From positions 1,509,501 through 1,573,500 of the forward strand of contig BQWY01000001.1 in NCBI GenBank assembly GCA_036984305.1: a stretch of 64,000 bases of DNA, given 5' to 3'. The stretch's first letter is position 1, and every line of letters begins with the position of its first letter. The notes beneath the pieces are model-generated. The model was not told the DNA's origin, did not search any database, and saw nothing but the letters and a program-made list of their open reading frames with translations. The translations under genes and the position numbers were made by a program. The DNA comes from Nitrospira sp. GTDB taxonomy: Bacteria > Nitrospirota > Nitrospiria > Nitrospirales > Nitrospiraceae. Positions 1-7,563 of this stretch are shown in pieces.

Positions 1-72
1 CCGCCGCAAATGGATGCGGTGCCTGTGGCCTGTCTACGGTACTGGTCTGAGGGAGCCATCACCATCGACTAA
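1..72 (+). CDS. C-terminal end of an unidentified protein (partial)
   Basis: Frame 1 is open from the window edge to a TAA at 70-72 and would give the last 23 residues of a protein ending in SEGAITID. Nothing in this short tail identifies a family. It would be convergent with the PHP gene, whose stop is 47 bases away. A second frame is also open here, so the reading frame is not proven. Confidence 0.3.
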   Translation, partial: PPQMDAVPVACLRYWSEGAITID

Positions 73-118
73 TAGAAGATCTAACTGGGGCAAAGAGTTA
101 TTCTGCGAACAGAACCAA

Positions 119-973
119 TTAGGAAAGTGCTGCCGCCTGAAGGGGGCCCAGCAGCTCTAATGGGATTGTGAGATCGCCCCGGCCCACCCCCACATTGATG
201 TCGGGTTTCGCAGTCCCATGGAAGTCGCTGCCTCCTGTGGGCTGCAGCCCGACCTGCCGGGCAAGGGCCAGATACTCGCCTGTTTGTTTTGCCGTATGGG
301 TGCTGTAGTAAACCTCAATTCCGCCAAGCCCGGCAGTTTTCAGTTCACGGCACAAGTCTACCAGCTCTTGTCCGGAAACCGGCGCCCAGGTTGGATGCGC
401 CAATACCGGCACTCCTCCTGCCTCGCGTATCCATTGGATTGCTGTCCCAGGATCGGGTAACTCGCGTGCCACATAGGCGGGCTTTCCGTTGGCCAGATAA
501 CGGTCAAAGGCTTCCTTCGTGGTCCTCACGTATCCTTTCTGCAGCATCACACGCGCTATGTGTGGACGTCCCACAGCATCGGTTTCCGACAGTTTGATCA
601 CTTCGTCGTAGGTGAGTTCAAGCCCCAGGTCATTGAGTTTTTTAACGATCTGAGGGTTCCGTGCATGCCGGCTTGCACGCAACCGAGCCAAACGGTCGTT
701 CAGAACAGGATCCTGCCAGTCGAAGAAATAACCTAGGATATGCAGCTCCGAGTCGCGATAGTGGGAACTGATCTCGACCCCGGGAACGACGTCTATCCCT
801 AATTCGACTCCTGCTTCGAAAGCCTCGGGAATGGCGGCGGTGATGTCGTGGTCCGTAATGGCCAGCGCCTTCACACCGGCTCTGTGGGCCAACGCACACA
901 CCTCGCGCGTGGAGAGGCTTCCATCCGAATGGGTCGTATGAAGATGAAGATCGAGGCGCTGCGCTTGAGGCAT
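119..973 (-). CDS. PHP-domain metal-dependent phosphoesterase
   Basis: This predicts a 284-residue cytoplasmic protein of the PHP (polymerase and histidinol phosphatase) family, which hydrolyses phosphoesters at a metal centre. The N-terminus carries the HxH motif (DLHLHTTHSDGS), followed by ITDHD, a VEISSHY segment and a C-terminal GGSDFHG motif, so the expected metal ligands are in place. Proteins of this length are usually annotated as TrpH/YciV-like 3',5'-nucleotide bisphosphate phosphatases, but the substrate cannot be read from sequence. The ATG at 973 is chosen because the HxH strand starts six residues later. The longer open frame upstream overlaps the FolB fusion gene and lacks family features. 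It lies 16 bases downstream of that gene and is probably co-transcribed with it. Confidence 0.85.
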   Translation of the reverse strand: MPQAQRLDLHLHTTHSDGSLSTREVCALAHRAGVKALAITDHDITAAIPEAFEAGVELGIDVVPGVEISSHYRDSELHILGYFFDWQDPVLNDRLARLRASRHARNPQIVKKLNDLGLELTYDEVIKLSETDAVGRPHIARVMLQKGYVRTTKEAFDRYLANGKPAYVARELPDPGTAIQWIREAGGVPVLAHPTWAPVSGQELVDLCRELKTAGLGGIEVYYSTHTAKQTGEYLALARQVGLQPTGGSDFHGTAKPDINVGVGRGDLTIPLELLGPLQAAALS

Positions 974-989
974 GACATGAGGTGCCGGG

Positions 990-1925
990 CTATCCCGCCG
1001 GCGACTCCTTTTTGGCGAGCAGCTGCGCGGTACATAGCGGAGTCGCGCCATCGCTGCCCTGATGCTCACCTTCATCATAGAACATGACGTGAAGCGGCGA
1101 CAAGAGCCGCAGCAGTTCATTCGGTTCCAGGCAGAACTCCCGCCGCTTGGGATGCTGATGTTTGAGGTGATTGGCGACGGTGAAGGTTTCGTAGACGAGG
1201 ATTCCGCCCGGTTTGAGAGCCTGAATGAACCGAGGAAAGAGCGGGCGGTAGAGATAGAAAAAGACCATGATGACTTCGTATTGTGCGGTACCCAGATCGG
1301 GAATGTGAGCGGGATCGGTTTCAAGGTCGATCGTGCGCGTAGAGAGCGTCGACGACAGGCTTCGCGCCTGCGCCATCGAGTTGAGGGCGATCAGGGCCTG
1401 CTCGTCGCGATCGATACAGTCCACCTGAAAGCCGTTTGCGGCCAGGTACATGGCATTGCGGCCGGCGCCGCTGGCCACGTCGAGGGCGCGACCTCTCGGC
1501 AAGCGGTACAACTGTTCGACGAGAAAGCGTGCGGGTAAGGGGTCGTGCTGCTGCATCATATGCGTATGCCTCGTGCGTTTGATCTGGATGCCGACGGAGC
1601 CCTGCACGGACTTCACAGGCGGATTGAGCTTCCGTACCCACACGTAAGCGGCCTCCACCGGAAACTCGAGAAAAAGAGTCGCGAGCAACCGCTCGGCCAA
1701 CGTTTCCAGCAGCTTGTCCTGCTGCCGGCCTGCGGCCTGAATCAGTCGTTCGGCCACCTTGGCATAGTCGATCGTATCGCGCAAGTTGTCGGTCACACCG
1801 GCCTGCTCGGCAGGGCATTCCAATTCAACATCGACGCCAATCAACTGCGGCACGCGGCGTTCTTCCGGCGTCACGCCGATACACGCATGAAATTCCAGTC
1901 GCTCGATGACGATTCGTCCGGGCAT
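990..1925 (-). CDS. folB: FolB (dihydroneopterin aldolase) fused to a SAM methyltransferase
   Basis: One continuous 311-residue frame joins two enzymes. Residues 1 to about 118 are dihydroneopterin aldolase, a folate pathway enzyme: the start (IVIERLEFHACIGVTPEER), TIDYAKVAERL and VRKLNPPV all match FolB. From about residue 123 to the end is a class I SAM-dependent methyltransferase of the TehB-like type, with motif I ALDVASGAGRNA and a following acidic strand end (VDCIDRD). Only about five residues separate the domains. An internal ATG pair at residues 123-124 has a weak GAGG upstream, so a separate methyltransferase product is also possible. The methyltransferase substrate is unknown. A possible promoter (TTGACT, 17 bases, AAGAAT, minus strand 1960-1932) would leave almost no leader. 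Confidence 0.8.
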   Translation of the reverse strand: MPGRIVIERLEFHACIGVTPEERRVPQLIGVDVELECPAEQAGVTDNLRDTIDYAKVAERLIQAAGRQQDKLLETLAERLLATLFLEFPVEAAYVWVRKLNPPVKSVQGSVGIQIKRTRHTHMMQQHDPLPARFLVEQLYRLPRGRALDVASGAGRNAMYLAANGFQVDCIDRDEQALIALNSMAQARSLSSTLSTRTIDLETDPAHIPDLGTAQYEVIMVFFYLYRPLFPRFIQALKPGGILVYETFTVANHLKHQHPKRREFCLEPNELLRLLSPLHVMFYDEGEHQGSDGATPLCTAQLLAKKESPAG

Positions 1926-2098
1926 GCCGGCATTCTTGCGGATCGCTTGAGTGGAGTCAACGTACTGGAAACATGTGATTGTTTCGCAGGGAAGTACACC
2001 CCAACGTCGAGACTGAGAGTTCTTTCATGAAATCTGAGCGCTTCCTCCCTAGACCGGTCCGGAGGCATTGACTTCTGAGCAGCCCCCACTTCTCGTCC

Positions 2099-2128
2099 TT
2101 GACTCGTCTTTTCTACGGTCCCTATAAT
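2099..2128 (+). promoter_or_regulatory. Sigma-70 promoter for the moa operon
   Basis: TTGACT at 2099-2104 and a perfect TATAAT at 2123-2128 are separated by 18 bases. The predicted transcription start near 2135 leaves a leader of only about 43 bases before the moaC GTG. That is too short for a molybdenum-cofactor riboswitch, and it argues against the longer TTG start at 2136. Confidence 0.75.
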
Positions 2129-2177
2129 TACCCGTTTGCCGCAGCGTTTCAGACCTTCTGGGCAAGGACAATCGGAC

Positions 2178-2675
2178 GTGGCGGACCTCACGCATTTCAA
2201 CGAGTCGGGCCGAGCCCGTATGGTCGATGTCAGCGCCAAGGTGTCCACGGAGCGCGTGGCGACCGCCCAGGCCTGCGTCTACATGAGACCGGAAACTCTG
2301 GAAGCTATCCAGAGGGGCAAGATCGCAAAAGGAGACGTGCTCGCCGTGGCCCAGGTCGCCGGAGTCATGGGGGCGAAACGAACCCCTGATCTGATTCCCA
2401 TGTGTCATCCCGTGCTGCTGTCGAGCGTCGACATTTCCTTCAAAGAAGAGCCGCAGCCCAATCGGGAGGGGGATTGCTCCGTGACCATCACGGCCACGGC
2501 CAAGACCACCGGCCAGACCGGAGTTGAGATGGAAGCGATGACGGCCGCCTCGGTTGCGGCGCTGACGATTTACGACATGTGCAAAGCCATTGATAAGCGG
2601 ATGAGTTTCGGGGACGTGTGCCTGCTGGCGAAATCGGGCGGCAAGTCCGGAGTGTTCACTCGCGAGCGAGGGTAA
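2178..2675 (+). CDS. moaC: Cyclic pyranopterin monophosphate synthase MoaC
   Basis: MoaC acts with MoaA in the first step of molybdenum cofactor synthesis, forming cyclic pyranopterin monophosphate from the MoaA product of GTP. The 165-residue protein has the family landmarks [18 protein letters not shown] at the start, LIPMCHP in the middle, then [14 protein letters not shown] and YDMCKAIDK towards the C-terminus. I start it at the GTG at 2178: this matches the usual MoaC N-terminus, has AAGGA about 10 bases upstream, and fits the promoter position. An in-frame TTG at 2136 would sit at the predicted transcription start. The stop is four bases before the next gene, so the moa genes form an operon. 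Confidence 0.95.
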   Translation: MADLTHFNESGRARMVDVSAKVSTERVATAQACVYMRPETLEAIQRGKIAKGDVLAVAQVAGVMGAKRTPDLIPMCHPVLLSSVDISFKEEPQPNREGDCSVTITATAKTTGQTGVEMEAMTAASVAALTIYDMCKAIDKRMSFGDVCLLAKSGGKSGVFTRERG

Positions 2676-2679
2676 CGGT

Positions 2680-3390
2680 ATGGTGAGCAATGTAACCGTT
2701 TCGGTCCGTCTGTTCGGCATGACGAAAAGTCTGGCAAACAATCAGAGTGTCTTGGATATCACGATGAACGACGCACATCGCGTTTGCGATCTGGTGACTC
2801 AGCTCAACAAGGGGTATCCCGCGATCGGTGAGTTGGTGCTGAAGAAAAAAGTTTTGGTCTCAGTGAACCAGGAAATCGCCCACGAGGATATGGAACTGAA
2901 GCCGGGAGATGAGATCGCGTTACTGCCGCCCTTTGCGGGAGGAGGCGGGGTCATCACGGACGAAGAAGCCATGCTCGTGCGCGTGCAGCGGGAGGACTTT
3001 TCAATCGATGCTGAATTGACCCGCGTCCGCCGGCGATCGACTCGGATCGGAGGTATCGCTCTCTTTCTGGGGACGGCACGCGATCGTTCCAAAGGCAGGG
3101 ACGTGAGCGGGATCACCTTCGAGCATTACGAAGGGATGGCACAAAAGAAATTGCGTGAAATTCGCGAACGGGCGCTCAAGGATTTCGATATCATCGAGTT
3201 GCTGATTCTGCATCGATATGGACCAATCGAGGTCGGGCAAAACATCGTGCTGATTATCGCGGGTGCGGAACACCGCGCGGATGCATTCAAAGCGTGCAAG
3301 TGGGCGATTGATGAATTGAAGCAGATCACACCGATCTGGAAGCTCGAGCAAACGACTCAGGGAGAGGTCTGGGTCGAAGAACACCCCTGA
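2680..3390 (+). CDS. moaX: MoaD-MoaE fusion, molybdopterin synthase
   Basis: Molybdopterin synthase converts cyclic pyranopterin monophosphate to molybdopterin using sulfur carried on the C-terminal glycine of MoaD. Here both subunits are in one 236-residue chain. Residues 1 to about 87 are MoaD, a ubiquitin-like fold ending in LLPPFAGGGG. From about residue 95 to the end is MoaE, with FLGTARD, FEHYEGMA, HRYGPIEVG and the late KLEQTTQGEVWVE. The same architecture is known as MoaX in Mycobacterium tuberculosis, where the chain is cleaved after the diglycine. That cleavage is inferred here, not visible. The ATG at 2680 follows a GAGGG. Confidence 0.93.
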   Translation: MVSNVTVSVRLFGMTKSLANNQSVLDITMNDAHRVCDLVTQLNKGYPAIGELVLKKKVLVSVNQEIAHEDMELKPGDEIALLPPFAGGGGVITDEEAMLVRVQREDFSIDAELTRVRRRSTRIGGIALFLGTARDRSKGRDVSGITFEHYEGMAQKKLREIRERALKDFDIIELLILHRYGPIEVGQNIVLIIAGAEHRADAFKACKWAIDELKQITPIWKLEQTTQGEVWVEEHP

Positions 3391-3407
3391 TTCCTTTTGC
3401 AACGCGT

Positions 3408-4484
3408 ATGAGCGACATGCCACTTTCGTCTCCAGGACATGTGTCGCCTCCGGCACTACCCGATGTATTCGGACGGCCGCTGCAGAGCCTCCGCCTATCC
3501 GTGACCGACCGGTGCAATCTCCGCTGCAAGTACTGCATGCCGGAAGAAGAGTACACGTGGCTACCTCGCGAAACCGTCCTGACCTTCGAGGAAATGGCTA
3601 TCCTCACGCGGGCGTTCACCGATCTTGGAGTGGACAAGGTCCGGTTGACCGGCGGAGAGCCATTGCTTCGGCGCGATCTTCCCCTGTTCGTTCGAATGCT
3701 TCGGCAAAACAACCGCATCAAAGATTTAGCCCTGACCACCAATGGAATCCTCATGGCCGATCAGGCGCCGCAGCTCTACGAAGCTGGATTGGACCGCGTC
3801 ACAGTCAGTTTGGATACGCTGAGGCCGGAGCGATTCCGACAGTTGACGCGTCGGGACAATCTGCACCAGGTGCTGGAGGGAATCGACGCGGTAAATCGAG
3901 CCGGTTTCTCAGGCTTGAAAATCGACACCGTGGCCATCAAGGGATTTAATGACGACGAAATCCTGAAATTGATCGAATACGGCAAGAGCGTGCAGGGCGA
4001 GGTTCGTTTCATTGAATACATGGACGTGGGGGGTGCCACGGACTGGTCTATGGCGAAGGTCCTTTCTAAGGATGAGATCCTCGCTCTGGTGGCGCACCAT
4101 TACGGAGGCGTGGAGGCTGTCGTGGAAAACTCCTCGGCCCCAGCCCAGCGGTTTTCCTTGCCCGATGGCACGATCTTTGGCATTATTGCCTCCACGACGG
4201 CACCCTTCTGCGCCACATGCGATCGCAGCCGCCTCACAGCCGATGGGATGTGGTACCTCTGCCTGTATGCCAAGCGGGGCTTCGATCTACGGGTGCCGTT
4301 GCGGCGCGGTGCATCAGCGGAGACCATTGCCGCGTTCATTACGTCGGTCTGGCGGGAACGGCGTGATCGGGGCGCCGAGGCGCGCAAGGCTCTTGAGCCG
4401 GAGGGGCTCCGCGAGCTGCAGCTCATCGATATTTCCCGTCTCCGTGAAGATCCTCACCTCGAAATGCATGCCCGGGGGGGCTGA
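3408..4484 (+). CDS. moaA: GTP 3',8-cyclase MoaA
   Basis: MoaA is the radical SAM enzyme that rearranges GTP at the start of molybdenum cofactor synthesis. The 358-residue protein shows the N-terminal 4Fe-4S motif CNLRCKYC just after LRLSVTDR, the RLTGGEPLLR glycine motif, and the second cluster site FCATCDRSR with a third cysteine 13 residues on (YLCLY). It ends in Gly-Gly, as active MoaA proteins do. All features needed for activity are present. It lies 17 bases after the MoaD-MoaE fusion in the same operon. Confidence 0.95.
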   Translation: MSDMPLSSPGHVSPPALPDVFGRPLQSLRLSVTDRCNLRCKYCMPEEEYTWLPRETVLTFEEMAILTRAFTDLGVDKVRLTGGEPLLRRDLPLFVRMLRQNNRIKDLALTTNGILMADQAPQLYEAGLDRVTVSLDTLRPERFRQLTRRDNLHQVLEGIDAVNRAGFSGLKIDTVAIKGFNDDEILKLIEYGKSVQGEVRFIEYMDVGGATDWSMAKVLSKDEILALVAHHYGGVEAVVENSSAPAQRFSLPDGTIFGIIASTTAPFCATCDRSRLTADGMWYLCLYAKRGFDLRVPLRRGASAETIAAFITSVWRERRDRGAEARKALEPEGLRELQLIDISRLREDPHLEMHARGG

Positions 4485-4543
4485 CCGCTCCGCTACACCG
4501 CTTCCATGTTCGGAAGCAGGCTGCTTTGTGCGAATACCACTTC

Positions 4544-5251
4544 ATGTCTGACTGGCACGTGCTCACGATGTTGGGGCTCGGTTTTCTCCTCGGCCTGCGG
4601 CATGCTCTCGATGCCGATCACGTGGCTGCGGTATCCACCGTGGTGGCAAGATCGTCGTCGATATGGCGATCGGGGGCCGTAGGGGCTTGGTGGGGACTGG
4701 GCCATACGCTGATGCTGATGGTCGCCGGAGTCGTGGTAGTCGGATTCAAAGTCGTCATCCCGGAAGAGCTCGCACAATGGTTTGAATTCGTCGTTGGGAT
4801 CATGCTGGTACTCCTGGGTGTGTCCCTTGCCCGCGCTGTGTTGCGCGAAGATTGGCATTGGCACGTCCATGAGCACGATGGCAGCCATCACCGCCATCTC
4901 CACCATCATCGCTCGACCCCGGACCATGTTCATCCCCACTGGCTCGATGGAACGTTTCAGCCGTTTGTCGTGGGGATGGTCCACGGTCTGGCAGGATCCG
5001 CTGCGTTGCTGCTTTTGGTGGTGGCGGCCGTCGAGACGATGACCGAAGCGCTGACGTATATCGCTGTCTTCGGGGTCGGTTCAATCTTGGGGATGATGGC
5101 GGTCGGGGCTCTTATCAGCTTGCCGTTGGTGTATGCCGAAAAGTGGGGACCTCTTGCCCGCTTGTCGATGCGCGGCGTCCTTTCGTTCGGGAGCGTGGTG
5201 GTGGGAGTGTGGACGATGATTTCGACTGGGCTCCTTCGCGGTTTGTTCTAG
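4544..5251 (+). CDS. NicO/UreH-type nickel-cobalt transporter
   Basis: This predicts an inner-membrane protein of about 235 residues with five or six hydrophobic segments. The first helix carries HALDADHVAAVST, which matches the H-x4-DH nickel-binding signature of the NiCoT family. A histidine-rich loop (HWHVHEHDGSHHRHLHHH and further His) lies mid-protein, as in RcnA and UreH relatives. A second conserved histidine motif, GMVHGLAGSAAL, follows. The likely role is nickel or cobalt transport; import versus export cannot be decided. The ATG at 4544 is preferred over a TTG at 4526, though neither has a good ribosome site. It follows moaA by 59 bases and could be read through from the moa promoter. 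Confidence 0.85.
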   Translation: MSDWHVLTMLGLGFLLGLRHALDADHVAAVSTVVARSSSIWRSGAVGAWWGLGHTLMLMVAGVVVVGFKVVIPEELAQWFEFVVGIMLVLLGVSLARAVLREDWHWHVHEHDGSHHRHLHHHRSTPDHVHPHWLDGTFQPFVVGMVHGLAGSAALLLLVVAAVETMTEALTYIAVFGVGSILGMMAVGALISLPLVYAEKWGPLARLSMRGVLSFGSVVVGVWTMISTGLLRGLF

Positions 5252-5394
5252 GCTTGGACGGGCCTATTGGCGAATTGAGACTCACTGCGGGTTTCCGTCG
5301 TTCCGTCACGTCGCTGATTCTGGTCTGGGTAAAGTGGTTCGGTTGAACCTGCCCATCGTCGTGTGTAAAAAGGGTATCGCACTGAGGAGATTGC

Positions 5395-6231
5395 ATGGCG
5401 TGGTTTAAGAAACAGAAAAGCCCGGTCGAAGAGCCGCCTCGCAAGTCGAAGGCCCCCGAGGGCATGTGGCTCAAGTGCAACCATTGCCGGGAAATCATTT
5501 ATCGCAAGGAGGTCGAGCGGAATTTTCGTGTGTGTCCGAAGTGCGACTACCATTTTCCCATTACCGTTATCGAACGGATCTCGCTCGTGATCGATGTTGG
5601 CACGTTCAAAGAATGGGACATCGAGTTGGAGGCATTAGACCCCCTCAACTTCCACGATCAACGAGCCTACAAAGAACGGTTGAAATCACAGCAGGAGAAA
5701 ACGGGCCGCAAGGATGCCCTGGTGACCGGCGAAGGGCAAATTCATGGCCGCCGGGTTGTACTCTGTCTGTTTGACTTCGGATTCATGGGCGGAAGCATGG
5801 GGTCCGTGGTCGGAGAAAAATTCTGTCGCGCCGTGGACCGTGCCATCGAGCACAAGTTGGGAGTGATTTTGTTTACCTCGTCGGGTGGAGCTCGGATGCA
5901 AGAAGGCACACTCTCGCTCATGCAGATGGCCAAAACCTCCGCGGCGGTGGCAAAATTGTCGGCTGCTGGACTTCCATTTATTTCCATTCTCGCCGATCCG
6001 ACGTTCGGCGGCGTCACCGCTAGTGTGGCGATGCTAGGGGACATCATTCTCGCAGAGCCGAAGGCCCTCATCGGTTTTGCCGGACCACGTGTCATCGAAC
6101 AAACCATTAAGCAGCAGTTGCCGGACGGATTCCAGCGAGCGGAATTTCTGCTCGAGCACGGGATGATCGACAAGATCGTAGAACGCAAACAACTGAAGGA
6201 TACGCTGGCGACCCTGATCAGCCATTTGTAG
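5395..6231 (+). CDS. accD: Acetyl-CoA carboxylase carboxyltransferase subunit beta AccD
   Basis: AccD is the beta half of the carboxyltransferase that makes malonyl-CoA for fatty acid synthesis; AccA is not in this window. The 278-residue protein starts with the short basic leader typical of AccD. A four-cysteine zinc finger follows (CNHC at about residues 25-28, CPKC at 44-47), then the crotonase-fold core with FTSSGGARMQEG, DPTFGGVTASVA and GFAGPRVIEQT. The start ATG has GAGGAGA six bases upstream. It appears to head an accD-folC-lptD run. Confidence 0.95.
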   Translation: MAWFKKQKSPVEEPPRKSKAPEGMWLKCNHCREIIYRKEVERNFRVCPKCDYHFPITVIERISLVIDVGTFKEWDIELEALDPLNFHDQRAYKERLKSQQEKTGRKDALVTGEGQIHGRRVVLCLFDFGFMGGSMGSVVGEKFCRAVDRAIEHKLGVILFTSSGGARMQEGTLSLMQMAKTSAAVAKLSAAGLPFISILADPTFGGVTASVAMLGDIILAEPKALIGFAGPRVIEQTIKQQLPDGFQRAEFLLEHGMIDKIVERKQLKDTLATLISHL

Positions 6232-6257
6232 CCGGGGCGAGATGGGGCGTTGACGGC

Positions 6258-7562
6258 ATGCCGGGTCCCTCCTACGCGGATGCAGTTGCCTACCTGTTCG
6301 GTTTGCAGCGCCATGGTATCAAGCTCGGGCTTGAGTCGATGGGGCGCCTGCTTCAAGCCTTAGGTTCTCCTCACGAACACCTGCGCACTCTCCACATCGG
6401 GGGAACGAACGGGAAAGGATCGACGGCGGCAATGGTCGCCTCCATCTTGAGGGCGGCAGGATTGCGTGTTGGACTGTATACGTCCCCGCATCTCGTGGAT
6501 TTCCGCGAGCGTATTCGGGTTAATGGCCTCATGATCAAGGAGGAGGACGTCGCCGACCTCACGGCTCGCCTCCGCCGTGCCTGCCCGCCAGATGTGCCTG
6601 CGACCTTCTTTGAATTCACGACAGCCATGGCCTTGGAGTACTTTAATCATACCGGTGTCGATGTCGCGGTGCTGGAGGTGGGGATGGGAGGGCGTTTCGA
6701 CGCCACAAACGTCGTCATGCCGGTGGTCTCGTGCATCACGACGGTGGCAATGGACCACGAACAGTACCTCGGCGCCGATCTTCGCGCGATTGCGTTCGAA
6801 AAGGCGGGTATTGTCAAACCGGGGGTGCCGGTCGTGCTCGGGAGACTCGAGGCCGAAGCGCGGACGGTCGTGATGGAAGCGGCGCGCGGACGCGGCGCGC
6901 TGTTGCGAGAACTCGGGGTCGACTTCGCCGTGGAAGGAAGTTTACCGTCGGACTGTACCTACCATCGTCGCGGCCGCAGCATCCGGAATCTCGCTTGTCC
7001 CTTGCGTGGACGTCATCAATTGGATAATCTCGCGTGCGCAATTGCGGTCATCGAGGAGGTGGTCCGATGCGGCCTATCCGTTGAGGAGTCGGCCATCCGC
7101 CAAGGCCTGGCCGAGGTGCAGTGGCCGGGACGGTTGGAGGTGATGGCCGAGCGCCCGTTGGTGCTCGTGGATGGTGCGCACAATCCGGCGGCAGCGGCGG
7201 CCGTCGCCGAGTACCTCGCCAGTTTTCGGGCTCAGTGCCCATCGTCCAAGGTGTGGCTGGTCTTGGGGATGATGCAGGACAAAGACCATGCGGGATTTGT
7301 GCACGCGATGATGCCGCATGTAGACGAGGTGATCCTAACCGTCCCGCGCGTCTCCCGGGCGGCCTCCGGTGAGACGCTTTCCCAGTGGTTCCCCTCAGAT
7401 GGTCCCCCGGCGCGGGTCATCCCCGCTGTCAGCGATGCGATGTTCGAAGCGCGGAAGCGGGCTTCACCTGAGGATCTTATCTGCGTGACCGGATCGTTCA
7501 TGCTCATCGGGGAAGTCAAAGCCATCCTTCACGGAATGTCGATGTCACCGCTTCGGGGATGA
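6258..7562 (+). CDS. folC: Dihydrofolate/folylpolyglutamate synthase FolC
   Basis: This 434-residue Mur-ligase family enzyme joins dihydropteroate to glutamate and extends polyglutamate tails on folates. The ATP-binding loop GGTNGKGSTAAMVASIL is at about residues 48-64, followed by LYTSPHL, EVGMGGRFDATN, TTVAMDHEQYLG and, in the C-terminal domain, VDGAHNPAAA. The length is normal. It lies 26 bases after accD and its TGA is one base before the lptD ATG. The accD-folC order is common in bacteria, and lptD is added here. Confidence 0.95.
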   Translation: MPGPSYADAVAYLFGLQRHGIKLGLESMGRLLQALGSPHEHLRTLHIGGTNGKGSTAAMVASILRAAGLRVGLYTSPHLVDFRERIRVNGLMIKEEDVADLTARLRRACPPDVPATFFEFTTAMALEYFNHTGVDVAVLEVGMGGRFDATNVVMPVVSCITTVAMDHEQYLGADLRAIAFEKAGIVKPGVPVVLGRLEAEARTVVMEAARGRGALLRELGVDFAVEGSLPSDCTYHRRGRSIRNLACPLRGRHQLDNLACAIAVIEEVVRCGLSVEESAIRQGLAEVQWPGRLEVMAERPLVLVDGAHNPAAAAAVAEYLASFRAQCPSSKVWLVLGMMQDKDHAGFVHAMMPHVDEVILTVPRVSRAASGETLSQWFPSDGPPARVIPAVSDAMFEARKRASPEDLICVTGSFMLIGEVKAILHGMSMSPLRG

Positions 7563-7563
7563 C

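Noticed and set aside
2129-2177. Molybdenum-cofactor riboswitch before moaC
   Set aside because: The leader predicted from the strong promoter is only about 43 bases, too short for that riboswitch, and no complex structure is seen.
1871-2741. Minus-strand open frames opposite moaC
   Set aside because: They are shadows of moaC and its promoter, with no family motifs; moaC on the plus strand is unambiguous.
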